Assembly: GCA_017654935.2 (NCBI GenBank) | Contig: CM065687.1 | Location: 18,952,571 to 19,016,570 of the forward strand | Reading direction: 5' to 3' | Origin: Phymorhynchus buccinoides | Lineage: Eukaryota > Mollusca > Gastropoda > Neogastropoda > Raphitomidae | DNA: 64,000 nucleotides | Shown here: positions 1 to 14,408 of the stretch, piece by piece | How the letters are laid out: the number at the start of each line of letters is the position of its first letter | How positions within the stretch are numbered: the first letter of the stretch is position 1 | Position numbers and translations under genes: made by a program | The notes under the pieces: generated by a model | Seen by the model: only the letters and a program-made list of their open reading frames with translations | Databases searched by the model: none | What the model was told of the DNA's origin: nothing

Positions 1-420
1 GGGCCTTATAACTCCACCGTTTCTTAACCAAATCGCTTCAAATTTGCTGTACTCAGCGTTACCAGTACTTGGCGTTACCGTTACTAGGCGTTGTCGTTAC
101 TAGGGAGAGCGCATCACTCTCAGAGCAGCGCCAACGGGAAACAGGGCCTTATAACTCTGCCGTTTCTTAACTGAATCGCTTCAAATTTGCTGTACTCAGC
201 GTTACCAGTACTTGGCGTTGCCGTTACTAGGCGTTGCCGTTACTAGGGAGAGCGCATCACTCTCAGAGCAGCGCCAACGGGAAACGGGGCCTTATAACTC
301 CGCCTTTTCTTAACCGAATCGCTTCAAATTTGCTGTAATCAGCGTTACCAGTACTTGGCGTTACCGTTACTAGGCGCTACCGTTACTAGGCGTTACCGGT
401 ACTCGGCGTTGCGCTAGTCA
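1..420. repeat. Tandem array of a 143-bp unit, about 2.9 copies
   Basis: The phrase GGGCCTTATAACTC recurs at 1, 144 and 287, giving an exact 143-bp period. Each unit goes on with an AATCGCTTCAAATTTGCTGT phrase and a run of GTTAC-CAGTACT-GGCGTTAC words. The same opening phrase occurs in the large palindrome at 45370-46375, so this is a tandem form of a dispersed family. No coding potential is seen. The array may continue to the left of the window. Confidence 0.9.
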
Positions 421-599
421 ATATTATTATTGTACAGTTTGAAAAGGTGGGTTTTAAGGGCTCGTTTGAAAGATTCAGAAGAATTAGAATGCTGTACTTG
501 AAAGGGGATAGAATACCAGATGGTTGGAGCACAGAAATAAAACAAGGGCTTCGCCGAGCGGCAGACATGTCCGTCACCAGCAATGCCACGCACTTGCGA

Positions 600-1390
600 C
601 ACCCCGTCGAGTGTCACATCCTGACACAAAATTGCAAGGGATTCTGTCTTCTAGTTCACGAGATACAGCTTGAAGAAGAAATACATAGCGCAAAAAAGGA
701 AATTTCGGTTTTCAAAGTCAAACTTCAAGGCCAAGGTCAGCATGGCGATAATGTATGCTGGGATGTTTTCTACTCTAGGGTATACAGTACCACATACAAT
801 CTGAAGCGCTTCTGTCAAGCACAAATGTGGAAAATAAAGCTTAAAACCCAGTTTGTAGACCCCTATCACATTCAAGGCCTACCAATCTCCCGGACCGTAA
901 CGTTGACCTTGATCGGTATGCCACCATCAGAACAGGCATAAGCCAAAGCACCTACATGCCAAATTCGAAGACTCTAACACCAACGGTGTGGGAGTTATGG
1001 CCCCTTAAAGATTTTCGGTTTTCAAGGTCGTAAGCCAAGGTGACGGTCACGACAGCGAAACATTTGCCTTCCTTTCATGGTGACACACCAGCCGACAAAA
1101 TTTGACGCGATGTGGTCAAGTGGTTCGGGAGATATCCTTGGGACAGACAGAAAAACAAAAAAAACAAAAAAACAAAAAAATACAAACCAACCCATGCAAA
1201 GTCCGATCACCTATTTTGACAGACAAATACAAACCAGACGACCACAAAGTCTGATCACCTATGGTGACGGACAAAAACAAAAATACAAACCAGACGACTG
1301 CAAAGTCCGATCACCTACGGTGACGGACAATTATGCTACGGCGTGTCGCAAGTGCGTGGCATTGCTGGTGACGGACATGTCTGCCGCTCA
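600..1390. repeat. Dispersed AGGTCA-rich repeat, copy 1
   Basis: About 800 bases of non-coding repeat with phrases such as GTTCACGAGATACAGCTTG, TTTTCAAGGTC and GGGACAGACAG. The part at about 680-1070 is repeated nearly word for word at 2190-2580, offset by about 1.5 kb. The open frames crossing it (for example 447-941) are not conserved between the copies and I do not call them genes. Confidence 0.75.
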
Positions 1391-1426
1391 GCGACGCCCT
1401 TGTTCGGGAGAGCGGTATAGTTGGGG

Positions 1427-1605
1427 AGAGGGGGGGGGGGGTAAAACCGAACGTCTGTCGCAGGGTTCCTCTGGGTGGGCTCTCTGTGTATGTTTGTCTG
1501 TCTGTGTCTCTCTCTCTCGCTTTCTGTCTCTGTCCCCCCCCCCCTCTCTCTCTCTCTCTCTGCCCTTGTCTGTAGGGCCTATGTCTCGCTGTCTGTCTGT
1601 CTCTG

Positions 1606-1696
<91 letters not shown>

Positions 1697-1830
1697 ATCT
1701 CTCTCTGTGTCTTTGTCTATCTCTCTCTCTATGTGTCTCATGTATCTGTATGCCTATGTGTCTCTCTCTCTATGTCTGTCTCTCTGTCTCTCTGTCTCTC
1801 TCTCTGTCTGTCTATCTGTCTCTGTCTCTG

Positions 1831-1897
<67 letters not shown>

Positions 1898-2024
1898 GCC
1901 TCTGTGCCTGCTCCGGGGCAGAGGACGTTAAACAAATTTTCATTCATCCAACTGGAACAGCAGTTGTCCTCTTTGCTCTCTGTCTATGTCTCTCTGTCTG
2001 TCTTTCTTTCTTTGTGTGTGTCTT

Positions 2025-2061
<37 letters not shown>

Positions 2062-2098
2062 CTCTCTCTCCCCCCCCCTCTCTCTCTCTCTCTCTCTG
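1427..2098. repeat. Poly-G and long CT/CTGT microsatellite tracts
   Basis: A G run at 1427-1440 is followed by CT, CTGT and CTCTGT repeats (about 1500-1895 and 1980-2098), broken by a short unique piece (about 1905-1975). The phrase GAGGACGTTAAACA occurs after both blocks (1921 and 2100), so the CT block and its flank were probably duplicated together. The long Ser/Leu/Cys open frames here are artefacts of the repeat. Confidence 0.95.
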
Positions 2099-2099
2099 G

Positions 2100-3060
2100 A
2101 GGACGTTAAACACATTTTCATTCATCCACATCCTGACACAACATTTGAAGAACTTATGTCTTGTAGTTCACGAGATACAGCTTGGACAATAATATATAGC
2201 GCAAAGAAGGAAATTTCGTTTTTCAAGGTCAGACGTCAAGGTCAAGGTCAGCATGGCGATAATGTATGCTCGGGTGTTTTCTACTCTAGGGTATACAGTG
2301 CCAGACACAATATGAAGCGCTTCTGTTAAGTACAAATGTGGAAAATATGGCTGAAAACCCAATTTGTAGACCCCTACCACTTTCAAGGCCTACCGATCTC
2401 CCGGACCGTGACCTTGACCTTGATCAGTATGCCACCATCAGAACGGGCATACGCCAAAGTACCTGCATGCCAAATTTGAAGACTCTAACACCAACGGTGT
2501 GGGAGTAATGGCCCCTTAAAGATTTTCGGTTTTCAAGGTCGTACGCCAAGGTCAAGGTCACGACGGCAAAATGGTTTGCGCAGATGCCTTCCTCTCATGG
2601 TGACACACCAGCACACAAAATGTGACGTGATTCTGTCATCCCGTTCGAAAGATATCCTTGGGACAGACAGAAGGAGAAAAAAATGACCCTCCGATTTTCA
2701 GGCTCCAGCGATCTTTTTGACGTTGACCTTGACCTTGATCGGTATGCCATCATCAGAACGGGCCAAACCACCTTCAAAAAAGTTTCAACATCCTATGTTG
2801 ATCGGTGCCCGAGATATGGCTAAAAATAGATTTTCGGTTTTCAAGGTCGTACGTCAAGGTCAAGGTCACGACGGCAAAATGATTTGTGCCGATCTCTTCC
2901 TATTAAGGAGGCATACCTTCACACAAAATTTGACGCGATTCGGTCAAGCGGTTCGGGATATATCCTTGGGACAGACAGAGAAAAAAAAACAAAAAAAAAC
3001 CAGCCCATCGCAATGTCCGTTCACCTTCGGTGACGGACAAAGATCCGTGGCCATGTCTGT
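2100..3060. repeat. Dispersed AGGTCA-rich repeat, copies 2 and 3
   Basis: About 2190-2580 matches 680-1070 closely. A shorter, more diverged copy follows at about 2700-3040. Each has runs of CAAGGTCAAGGTCA next to GACGGCAAAATG. Several GGTCA words lie in direct order, as in the array at 52380-53400, but the surrounding sequence differs. No gene is seen. Confidence 0.75.
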
Positions 3061-3600
3061 CTGAGACAGACACACACACCTCGGAAACCTGAAGAATCCC
3101 GTTGTGTTGTCGGAAGAATATCGAAGAGATCGAGAGGGTGTGTAGCAAGAGAGAATGTCAGAGAATGCCTATCGCCATTACTGTCGGTCATGGCTTCTGG
3201 ATCGGTTCGCGGTTCAAAGGCAAGTTTCGATAGTGTCTCTTTGATTGATTGCTACAGGGGTTGATGTTACCAAACTTACGGTTTTATGCTTCTTCGATGC
3301 TTGCTTTGCACAGTTCTCCTTATCACCACAACCACTGTTAAGCACGGATGTATCCGACCCACTCGTAGCTGACTGAGAGGAAGAGGAAGTTTGGACTTGG
3401 CGATGTTTGCGACAAATTGTCCATTGAAATAAAGTCACTGTCACTCAGAAATGACACCATAATACACGTGGGGATTTTAGCAGTCGATGCACTGCTATGC
3501 ACACTCCATTGCAGACCCGCTGGTCTTTACTTAACCACAAATTTTTTAATTTTTTTTACACAGCTATACGAAAAGCGTCTGCACACCTCCACGAGCAGTG
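3061..3600. other. Non-coding stretch, nothing recognised
   Basis: I find no exon, RNA gene or clear repeat here. A lone AATAAA occurs near 3427 but has no gene upstream to serve. Confidence 0.5.
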
Positions 3601-3609
3601 CTCACCTTC

Positions 3610-3905
3610 CCCCCCCCCCCCCCCCCCCCCCCCCACCCACCACCCACCACACAACCCCGATTTAAAACAATTTTTAAAAAAAGAAGAAAACGCTTCAACC
3701 ACTCGACTGTCCTCCACCCACCCCATACCAAACTGGCTTCTCTCGCCGGTGTTACGGCGAAAAGTAACCCCCGTAGAAAAAACAACAACCCCAGGGTCTG
3801 TATTCTACAGCAAATACAAACCCGGATCAAAATATTCTACACCTCGACGGGTACCGTTTTCTACGGAGGGTCAAACAGCGAAAAGCAACCCTCGTAGAAA
3901 ACTGA
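3610..3905. repeat. Poly-C run and short diverged duplication
   Basis: A C run lies at 3610-3635. After it, a GCGAAAAG-CAACCC-CGTAGAAAA phrase occurs near 3757 and again near 3875. The segment around 3690-3745 resembles 6150-6215 (AAAACGCTTCAACCAC followed by CCACCCACCCCAT), so it is part of a dispersed repeat also found in the fold-back element at 5803-6366. Confidence 0.6.
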
Positions 3906-4029
3906 CCATCGCATTTTCCCACTTTTCTATGTTTATTGCTCTATATTATTGCTCGCTCGCTCGCTTAATCGTTCCTAACTGATCTGTTGTAAGTACTCGT
4001 TTCTAACAACTAAGTTTCATTCAAAAGAG

Positions 4030-5062
<1,033 letters not shown>

Positions 5063-5802
5063 GAATCATATATATGTATAAAAAGGATAAAAGTAGGCAT
5101 AGAATCCGGTTCCTGCACCAAAAGAGTTAAAGTCAAAATCAAACACAAGAATGAATATGTGTGAAACTAGGCCTACTTGGTTGCAAACTTGCAGCTTTTG
5201 ACTTGTTCAATTTACATTTCTTTCCAAGTGTTGGACTGAGAATGATATTTGCTTTGTTTTATTAGGTGGATGATAGTGATAATGACTTATTTGTTTTGAA
5301 CAAGTATCATCGATTATAACTGACGTCTCAGTTTCAATCACCATATTTGACAGTAGGCCTAGTAGATATATGGCCTGGTTTGATTTCCAATAATGATGTG
5401 TCCAATTTACCACGAAATAATAATGATCTCACGCTGAGCTACCCTATAAATAGGCCTAATAACTTACACTTCTTGTTTGAGAATAATTATACGAATAATT
5501 TGAGTAAGTTTGTTCCTTTATGGTGTCAGGATGACACCTGACCCTATTATTGCCAGCTGATATCCAAGAAACACGTGCAATGTTATCTTTCTCTCTCTCA
5601 CTCGTGCTGGGGAAGCGTGGAGGGTTTGATTTGTTTTGTTTTTCTTTTAAATTCATTTACACTAGAAAGTATGACAAAGTTAAAGAATGAAAAGATATAG
5701 AGAGAAAAAAAATGCTATGCTTTAGGAAAAATTGGAATAGAGTTAACAAAGGTGACAAAGGTCACGTGGCGCGTGACACATGGTTTGTTTGTTTTCTTAA
5801 AG
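5063..5802. other. Unique AT-rich non-coding stretch
   Basis: No exon, RNA gene or repeat that I recognise. The short open frames have no convincing composition. Confidence 0.5.
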
Positions 5803-6366
5803 GGGCACCCTGACGGATGAGTTTTTTGTAATAAACACGTCGAGCTCACCATGAAAACACGTACCTTTACTGAGATTGCAACACTCACTTTGCTCTGGTT
5901 TCCTAGAAATCAAACCGTCAAATCGGCGATTCTTCCTTGGCGGAGGTGCTGGAAGTCAAATTATTTCACCCAAAGAGAAGGCGTTTACCGTCTCTTTTCT
6001 AATGGCCGCCAGATCATTTGCACGAAATTTTCGCAATACAAGCCTTTTTATTTTTTTTTATTTTTTTATTTTATACATTTTATCTAATATAAGGAGTTTC
6101 GCTCACAACAAAGGAAATAGATCTTTTTTTGTACTGCACTACAAAAAAAGAAAACGCTTCAACCACAATGAGTGTCCACCACCCACCCCATCCGAGTCAA
6201 AATGGCTACTCTCTCCGGCATCTCTGCCAAGGAGGAATCACCGTTTTGACGGTTTAATTTCTTGGAAACCAAAGCAAAGTGAGTGTTCTAATCCTCCAAA
6301 AGGCTGTCTTTCTGGTGATCTCGACGTGTTTCTTGGAGAAAAAAAACATCCGTCAGGGTCCACCTC
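5803..6366. mobile_element. Fold-back element with arms of about 145 bp
   Basis: The left arm begins CCCTGACGGATG and contains ACACGTCGAG (5809-5845). The right arm ends with the reverse complements CTCGACGTGT and CATCCGTCAGGG (6320-6360). Matching continues inward: CACTCACTTTGCT-TGGTTTCC on the left pairs with GGAAACCAAAGCAAAGTGAG on the right, and both arms have a CCTTGGCGGAG-type inner end. The spacer is about 270 bp. It has no coding capacity, so it is a non-autonomous element. Family not identified. Confidence 0.8.
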
Positions 6367-6369
6367 AGT

Positions 6370-7690
<1,321 letters not shown>

Positions 7691-9046
7691 TTATAAAGGT
7701 TTTTGGATGTCTCTAAATTTAGACAAGAAAAAAACAAACATAATTGTGACTGTTTCCCCCTTTTCATTTTTCAATGTTCCTATCCCTGTTGATGTTTTTA
7801 GTTTTTCTTGCACATACTTCCAAAAGTATTTAGGTTTAGATTTGCATTCACTGGCTAATTTCCTCTCATAATCTTTCTTTGCCTTTCTAGTAAGTTTTTT
7901 ACTTTTGTCTCTTTTCTTGATATATTTTAAATATTCCCTTTTGCATTTATTTTTACTTTTCTTCTCTATTTCAACCTTTTTCAAATAAACGTTTCCAGAC
8001 TCACTCATTAAATATCTTCGAAAGGCATTATATTTTGTCTTTACTGCTTTAAAAGCTTTCCCATTTGACCATATAGGCTTGTATCTTTTTGTTTTATTGA
8101 CATTTATTTTGGGAATATGCATATCCATAGAATTTAGGATTTTACTTTTAATATTTTCCCAAGTTTCATTAACATTCTCAAATTTAATGTTTGACCAATT
8201 TACTTTTTCCATATCTTCTCTTATTTTTGTATAGTTGCCATTCTTTAGATCATATTTATAGTGAGGGTCGTTTACTGGTTCTTGTCTAGGAATATATAAA
8301 TGGAAGTATAGTAAGTCATGATCGCTTTTACCCAATGGGGCTAAATGTTGAACATCTGAGGTTATGTTTATGCCACTGACTAAAATCCAATCCAATAAAC
8401 TAGGTTTATCACCTTTCCTCCTTCTTGTTGCATTTTTTACTTTTTGTATTAAAAATGCATCATGTATTTTTTCTTTAATATAATTGTCAGGTTGATTGCA
8501 CTCTCCATCATTCCAATTTACTTTGGGTAAGTTAAAATCACCCATGATGCAAACTTTATTAAATGAATTTACTTTCCTTCCCTTTAACAAGTCGAAAAGC
8601 TTGTCCGTATTTTCCTCATTTTCATTATGTCTTCTGTAAACGCAGCCAATTAATATTTTGTCATGGTTAATTCCACCTATGCTGCACCATACACTTTCAT
8701 CGAAGTCTGTGTTGTTAAGATGTTCACATTCCGCTGGCTTCAAAGCCTGCTTAACATATAGAACAGTCCCTCTATAGGGTCTAGTGCTGTTAAAGAATAC
8801 ATCATAACCAGGTAAGTTATATTCTTCTATTAAAATTTCTTCTCCAATTTTTGTTTTGGGTATTATTTCAGTTAGTGCTATGATATCGGGTTTTAATTCG
8901 TCTATTCTAATTAACAGTTCAATCTTTTTATTTGGGAAGCTATCAACATTAGAATATAGAACATTTAAATAATCACTACTCTCATTCCCAAACTCATTCT
9001 CTCTTTTTCCAAAACATCTATTTACACTATGTACAGGTCTCTGTTC
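7691..9046 (-). pseudogene. LINE ORF2 fragment: APE-like endonuclease plus linker
   Basis: The reading frame is open from just after the ORF1 stop (TGA at about 9053) to about 7691, with no ATG at its start; the first Met is at 8743. Endonuclease landmarks in order are YSNVDSFPNK, DIIALTEIIPK (catalytic Glu), a GDFNLPKVNW block and SDHDLL (catalytic His). A lysine-rich linker follows. The last 15 or so residues (after KGETVT) look foreign, which marks the breakpoint. In the family this nicks target DNA to prime reverse transcription. Here no RT follows, so it cannot act alone. ORF2 lies in the same frame as the last part of ORF1, separated only by the TGA. Confidence 0.85.
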
Positions 9047-9052
9047 ATGGAG

Positions 9053-9651
9053 TCACTTTCTGTCTCCCTGTCTGTTTGGGGATGAACCCCTGTCCCTCTG
9101 TTCCTTCCTCTCGATGATCTTGTTCCCTCTTATCACCAGATTTTCTGCCCCCTTTTCTCTTCTCTCCTTTAACTCTTTCCTCAGTGCTTTGTGAATCTCC
9201 CTTTCTTTTGGTGTCTGGTCTGGGTTAATGTATACTCTTTTGTTTAGTTCCATCCCCTTTTGATGACCTTTGGAGCATTTCTTAGGATCTCTTGGTTTTT
9301 TTCTTCAGTTTTCAGAACCACCTTCATGAGCCTAGGTCTGTTCCCCCCTCTACTCCCCAGTCTTGTCACTCTCACCACTTCATTTCCCCCCATCTCTGTC
9401 ACCTTGCTTAGTGTCTGTTTTACCAGCTTCAGCTCATCCTTATCTCTGTCTTCTTTTGCATCAATGTCACTTTCCCTCAAGTTTGTAATGATGATGTTTT
9501 TCTTTCGTTTTTCTCTCTCCTCTTTCTCTTCCATAGCCTCAGCTACTTTAGCATCAACAACTTCCTCTATTTTCTGTATATCTTCCTCTATCTTTTTCTC
9601 ATCAAACTTGTCCTCAAGACGCATCATTCTAGAGTTTATTGCCTGAAGCAT
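9053..9651 (-). pseudogene. LINE ORF1 (coiled coil plus RRM-like part), frameshifted
   Basis: Two overlapping minus-strand frames, 9651-9244 and 9253-9053, together form one ORF1-like protein. The first has a heptad-rich Glu/Lys coiled coil, then KKNIIITNLRES and VVRVTRLG, typical of LINE ORF1 nucleic-acid-binding domains. The second continues with RVYINPDQTPKEREIHKAL and NLVIRGNKIIERK, the usual ORF1 C-terminal part. The change of frame lies near 9250. Known role of the family: RNA chaperone that coats LINE RNA. Inference: inactive relic. Confidence 0.8.
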
Positions 9652-9975
9652 CGAAAAAATCTTGTCCAGTTTAGGGGTTTGCTCATCCTTACCTTGTAGG
9701 CAAGGGTCACAAATCCACTGATATTGAGGCTTACTACCCAGTATCTTAAAAGTATCGTCATCAATGCAGGCACACTTTTGGTGCGCCCACTTCTTGCAGG
9801 TAAAACACTAGTGAATTACCCTCATCGCATCCACTCTCACACGGGTTATCGCAAACGATACACTGCCAAGCCGAAAGTAGCAAGTGGGGCGAGTTTCCTC
9901 TCGATTCCTTCCTTTCCTTTTCATTGACCCCCGATTGTTTTCTAGACTGAGAGTTTCTTGGTCCAGGACCCATTT
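9652..9975 (-). pseudogene. PHD-like zinc finger at the LINE ORF1 N-terminus, frameshifted
   Basis: The minus strand starts with ATG at 9973 (MGPGPRNSQSRKQSG) and runs into CIVCDNPCESGCDEGN. One frame later it continues as CFTCKKWAHQKCACIDDD and ends WICDPCLQGK before joining the ORF1 coiled coil. The Cys/His spacing and the final W-x-C-x-x-C fit a PHD finger, which some CR1-like elements carry at the start of ORF1. The frame change falls near 9826, between the second and third cysteine pairs, so the intact finger is not encoded in one frame here. Confidence 0.7.
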
Positions 9976-10672
9976 TACAAGCAGACTAGCGTCAATAAAA
10001 TTAAAAAAAACACCCAAAAACCGCTGACCAATAAATAAATAAATATGAGAACTTACCTTAATTGATTTAATTTCAAACAGTTAGGTGCAATACTTAAAAT
10101 ATAAATTCTAAGTGCAGGAACAGAAGATCAAAAATGTTAGCAAGACTGTACAGTCTTTGATGTTAGGAAGTGAGTTTCCCGTGAGTTAACCGTGACAACT
10201 TGAAAACCGGCACAAAAACCTTTTGGAATCCTTTAGGACAAGAAAAATAACTACTTTGTAAGTCCTAAAGTTGTGACAAAAATCACCATAACTTTAAATT
10301 AATACTGTACTACGTAATTTTGAATATTTTGTCCAATATTAGATTGATATTGATTAGAGCCCCACGAAGTCTGCGTTGCAAGGAAGATTTGAACATGTTT
10401 CCAATTCTTTGGACATCTTACGGTAGAAAGACGGACATAGCACACCATCAAAACACAAGCCATCAGAAAACCCAAGCAGTGTTCTAAGTCCCTTAGGCCT
10501 ACTGAAGAAGAGATGAATAAGGTCACTCGAGTAAGATAAACTTGTCACCTGATGATAAACCCGAATCTCTGAAAGAACGCGCAAATAGATTAGAAACTTG
10601 GTGACAAGGACAAGGACAGCAACTGGGCCAGCAGCCAAATTCCAAAACACTTCAAACAGTGAAAGTAGGCTA
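9976..10672 (+). promoter_or_regulatory. Probable 5' UTR and promoter region of the SLC2A13-like gene
   Basis: About 700 bp lie between the LINE and the first in-frame ATG of the transporter. I see no clear TATA box or initiator, and cannot place the transcription start. A codon-like frame stays open upstream to about 10598 but has no ATG before 10673, which supports an UTR reading. The whole interval is inferred, not demonstrated. Confidence 0.3.
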
Positions 10673-11276
10673 ATGTTGGGTGAAGTTGATTATAGTAGTG
10701 GAGAGGAAAGTACCGAGATGGATGACATTTCAGAAACCACTCGACTCGTGTCGAGGAAGGACGCAAAAGAAACCTCACTCGAGCAAGCAGACGAGAACAG
10801 TCGCTCTCCTACAAAAATGACCGGCGAAAATGGATCAAAAGTCAACAGAGGCATGAGACTGGACGTGGATGATGATGATGATGATGTTGGTGAGAAAAAG
10901 ATGGAAGACAAAGCAGAAGCCGGGGCCAGTGGAAGTACCCCACCCAAAACAACATTTTATGTGGTTATGTTATCAGCTTTCTCAGCAATCGGTGGGTTTT
11001 TGTTCGGTTACGACACAGGGGTGGTGTCAGGTGCCATGCTATTACTCAAAGATGAATTTAACCTTTCCTCGGTGGAACAAGAATTGATTGTTAGTGTGAC
11101 AACCGGTGGAGCTTTCATTGCTGCCTTGTTTGGAGGGGTGATGAGTGACAAGTTTGGACGAAGAATCAGCACGATTGTGGCCAGTATCATCTTCACGCTG
11201 GGAGCCGTGGAGCTGGGGGTGGCTCAGAATGTCCCCATGCTGATTGTGGGACGATTGATACTCGGACTAGGAATAG
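10673..11276 (+). CDS. SLC2A13: SLC2A13 exon 1: start codon, acidic N-terminus, first membrane helices
   Basis: Codes residues 1-201. I chose ATG 10673 as the first in-frame Met. A second Met at 10718 (residue 16) has a better context and could be used. Residues 1-93 are a hydrophilic cytoplasmic tail with an Asp run (GAT repeat, about residues 65-71) that is likely length-variable. Helix 1 starts near residue 95, with the family motif [10 protein letters not shown] (111-120), and SDKFGRR (158-164) marks the loop between helices 2 and 3. It ends in phase 1 at G|GTATGA. Confidence 0.93.
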
Positions 11277-13650
11277 GTATGAATAAAATGCTAGGCATTT
11301 TTGACTTGATAATAATAATATATTATGCTATTTTAATGTTTTAGCAATGAATTTAAAATAAGTATTAGTATCAAAATTTTACACAATGGGTTGGGGTGGA
11401 GGAAAAGACATGTGTTCATTAAATTGTGCTTTAAAAGTTTAATACAAAATAAATGCAAACTGCTACTCAGTGCTAGTGCTAAGTACTGCTGGGCTTCTGA
11501 TTGTTAACACTTCTGAGTAAATAAGTATCAGTTCCCATGCATACAGTAAGAACAAACCTACACATACATGTATACATACAATGTATGCTCAGTAGTTTAG
11601 CAGATTTGCCCCCTCCCTCCCTCCTCCCCCCCCCCCCCCCCCACACACACGCACACACACACAAGCACATGCATTATACCCAAACACATAGTGACACACC
11701 TACACAGTGGCACACACACACACATACATAGTGATACACGCTTTGGCACTGACACTTGTATCCTACTAGTTTTAACTTTTCATCAATATATATTATATAT
11801 GGGAATTTTTTTAACTTTCATTTGTTTCAAGGTTATGTGCACAAGATAGTAATAGATGGAGACTGCTATTCAGAGTGCTATTGCTAAGCTACTTTACTGA
11901 AACAGAAACTTGTGCTAAAAATAGTGGTGATTACAGATTACCGGTAGGCTCTTGACAGTCTAGTTGTATGCCAACAATTTTTTTTTTCCCTCTCTCTCTT
12001 TTTGCAATTTAGTAAAAGGGGGTTTGCAACATTTTTCTATGCTAATTGCTACAGATAATTATCTTTAAAAATGTACTTTACAGGAATGGCCTATTCACTA
12101 TTGTTTTTAGTTCATAAAAATACTTGTAGATTTTTTCTCATGCTTGGATCTTCATCCAAAAGATTGTTATAACCGGTAAACACAAAAAAAAATGTTTACC
12201 AAGTTTAGTAAGCATTTTTTGTGTTGGGTGGTAAATCTTTCCAATATTTAACAACCCTGAACAGTGTTAGAAAATGAAGATTTTCTAACTTCTTCTTGTG
12301 TTGCTGTTACTACTAGTGTTAGTATAAATAATATAAAGGTGTTTTTTGTGTTGTTGTTTTATAAAGCAAATAGGTTATTGTTCCAAGAACTGAAAAAGAG
12401 TGTAACTGATCTGTAGGTGTAGCTTCATGATTCTGTTGTCTGTAGTGTACAAGCATCATTATTATTCTGGATCAGATGGGAAACATTTTATTTGTATAAA
12501 ATTTATGATGATTTAATCTTAAGAATCTGTCTTTCAATTAATAAGCTTTAGTTTATTGTAGTCAGGACTATGTGGAACATGACTTTAAACTGGACTTGAA
12601 TTATAAAGATATAGATCAAGAGTGAAACTGAAACTAGTGAAAGTAAACTTGGAAATCATTTTGTGATCATTATCATGAAATGTTTTATGAACATGACGTA
12701 AAACAAAAGTTTCACTAAGTACTCCACATTACAACCAAATTTACTTTTGAGGAGTAAAGCAGGATGCAATGTTATTGAATAATTACACTTTGATAACACT
12801 AACAGTAAGACCAGTAACAGACATCACTAACTAGTAACTTGACTTAGAATTATAAGTTTTGTTTCTCTTTTTAAAGAAACCTACAAGTACAACACAAGCA
12901 TGGACTACTCATATGCTTTTTTCTCGACAGGAATTGCGTCAATGACGGTGCCGGTCTACATTGCGGAGGTGGCGCCCCCTCACCTGCGAGGTCGTCTGCT
13001 GACCATCAACACTTTGTTCATCACTGGAGGCCAGTTTGTGGCCAGCGTCTTGGACGGGGCATTCAGCTACCTCAAGAAGGATGGATGGAGGTTAGTAATA
13101 GTATACTAATTACTATAGTTCTTTCAGAAACTGATGAAAGACTTTCTCTTCAAGCTTTTTAACTCTTTCACACCGTACTAGTTCCAATTACTGAATTAGC
13201 TTTTCACCACAGACGTAGTAAAATCGACAATCATCAACGTTTGCTTACTTTGTTTGCATACCAAGTGTGAGTGTTTGGTATTGTTGGACAGAACGAGTCT
13301 CCATCTATAGCAACATCAAGTTTCTTAGGTTTTTGTTCTTTTTTAAAAAGTTTGTTCCATTAAAACTTGTTAAGAAAAACAAAAGAAAAGCAGTAACAAC
13401 TAACAACATCAACAAGAACAACAAGACAGACATATAAAACTAAAAGACTAAAGATCCAGCATATCATGATCAGCTACAGTTAGTGAGTTACCTTAGCCGT
13501 AGAAACACAAGGGCTGCATTTTGGATGGATGGTTAGGAAGAAGACTGATTCAGATCATCTGCTGTCGGTCAACACAGATGGATCAAGGCACTAAAACGTC
13601 CTCACAGCAAGAAGCACTTGCACTACATTTTATCATTTGTCACTGGATTT

Positions 13651-13681
<31 letters not shown>

Positions 13682-14150
13682 TGTGTGTCACTGTGTGTGT
13701 GTGTCACTGTGTGTGTGTGTGTCACAGCTGTTTTGGGAGGAACATTTACTTTATAGATCTATATTTTTATAAGTTTTTTCAAGCTAACTTTAGTTTACCA
13801 CAAGTAACTTTTCATAAATAACAATCAAGAACATGTTGTAGCATGTGACTAAATTAGTTATATTCAGTGGATATTGCTAGATTTTCACTCACAGGCAAAT
13901 TTATTTGTGTTTGCAATACTAAGTGTGTTATTCAAGAACATTTTCTACTAAATATGTTGCATGATACTGCTCATCAAAATAAGTTTTTACCATTAGTCTG
14001 ATGGAAGAGATATATTACAAATAATATAATGAAGAACATACAGCCAAAATATTTAATTATAAACGAATGGTTGGTGCAGTTTTTATCTAAGATTTGTAGA
14101 TTCAGTCTTTTAACGAAAGAGCTTGATTTTGTGTGGGATGGAACAGCTGT

Positions 14151-14210
<60 letters not shown>

Positions 14211-14370
14211 GTAGTACTGAGTGTAATCAAGAGATTCTCAAAAATAGTACAGTTATGATTTTGATTTGGCATGTGGGTACTGTGTTAATTTTAGAGTCAG
14301 TTTTTGTTTTTGGTTGTCGTATAATTGTCTTCACTTTATCATAATCATATCATGTGTTTGTGTATGTGTG

Positions 14371-14408
<38 letters not shown>

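Larger units (their letters stand above)
7691..9975 (-). mobile_element. CR1/L2-like non-LTR retrotransposon, RT half missing
   Basis: Read on the minus strand the order is a PHD-like finger, a coiled-coil ORF1, and an APE-type endonuclease ORF2. Homology stops just after the linker that normally leads into the reverse transcriptase (near 7740), so the copy lost its 3' half, the opposite of the usual 5' truncation. The linker motif KPKYFWKYVQEK matches KPKRFWKY in the fragment at 48060-49251, so both belong to the same family. Frameshifts in ORF1 show it is dead. Confidence 0.85.

Noticed and set aside
447..941. 164-codon frame as a gene
   Set aside because: The near-identical copy at about 2190-2580 does not keep the frame; it is a dispersed repeat.
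1077..2329. Long Ser/Leu/Cys-rich open frames on both strands
   Set aside because: They are translations of CT repeats and have no conserved domain.
10598..10672. Upstream start of SLC2A13 at 10598
   Set aside because: That codon is TTG; the first in-frame ATG is 10673.
12900..12930. Coding start [11 protein letters not shown] before exon 2
   Set aside because: It is intron sequence ahead of a good acceptor (TTCTCGACAG), and exon 1 joins exactly at 12931.
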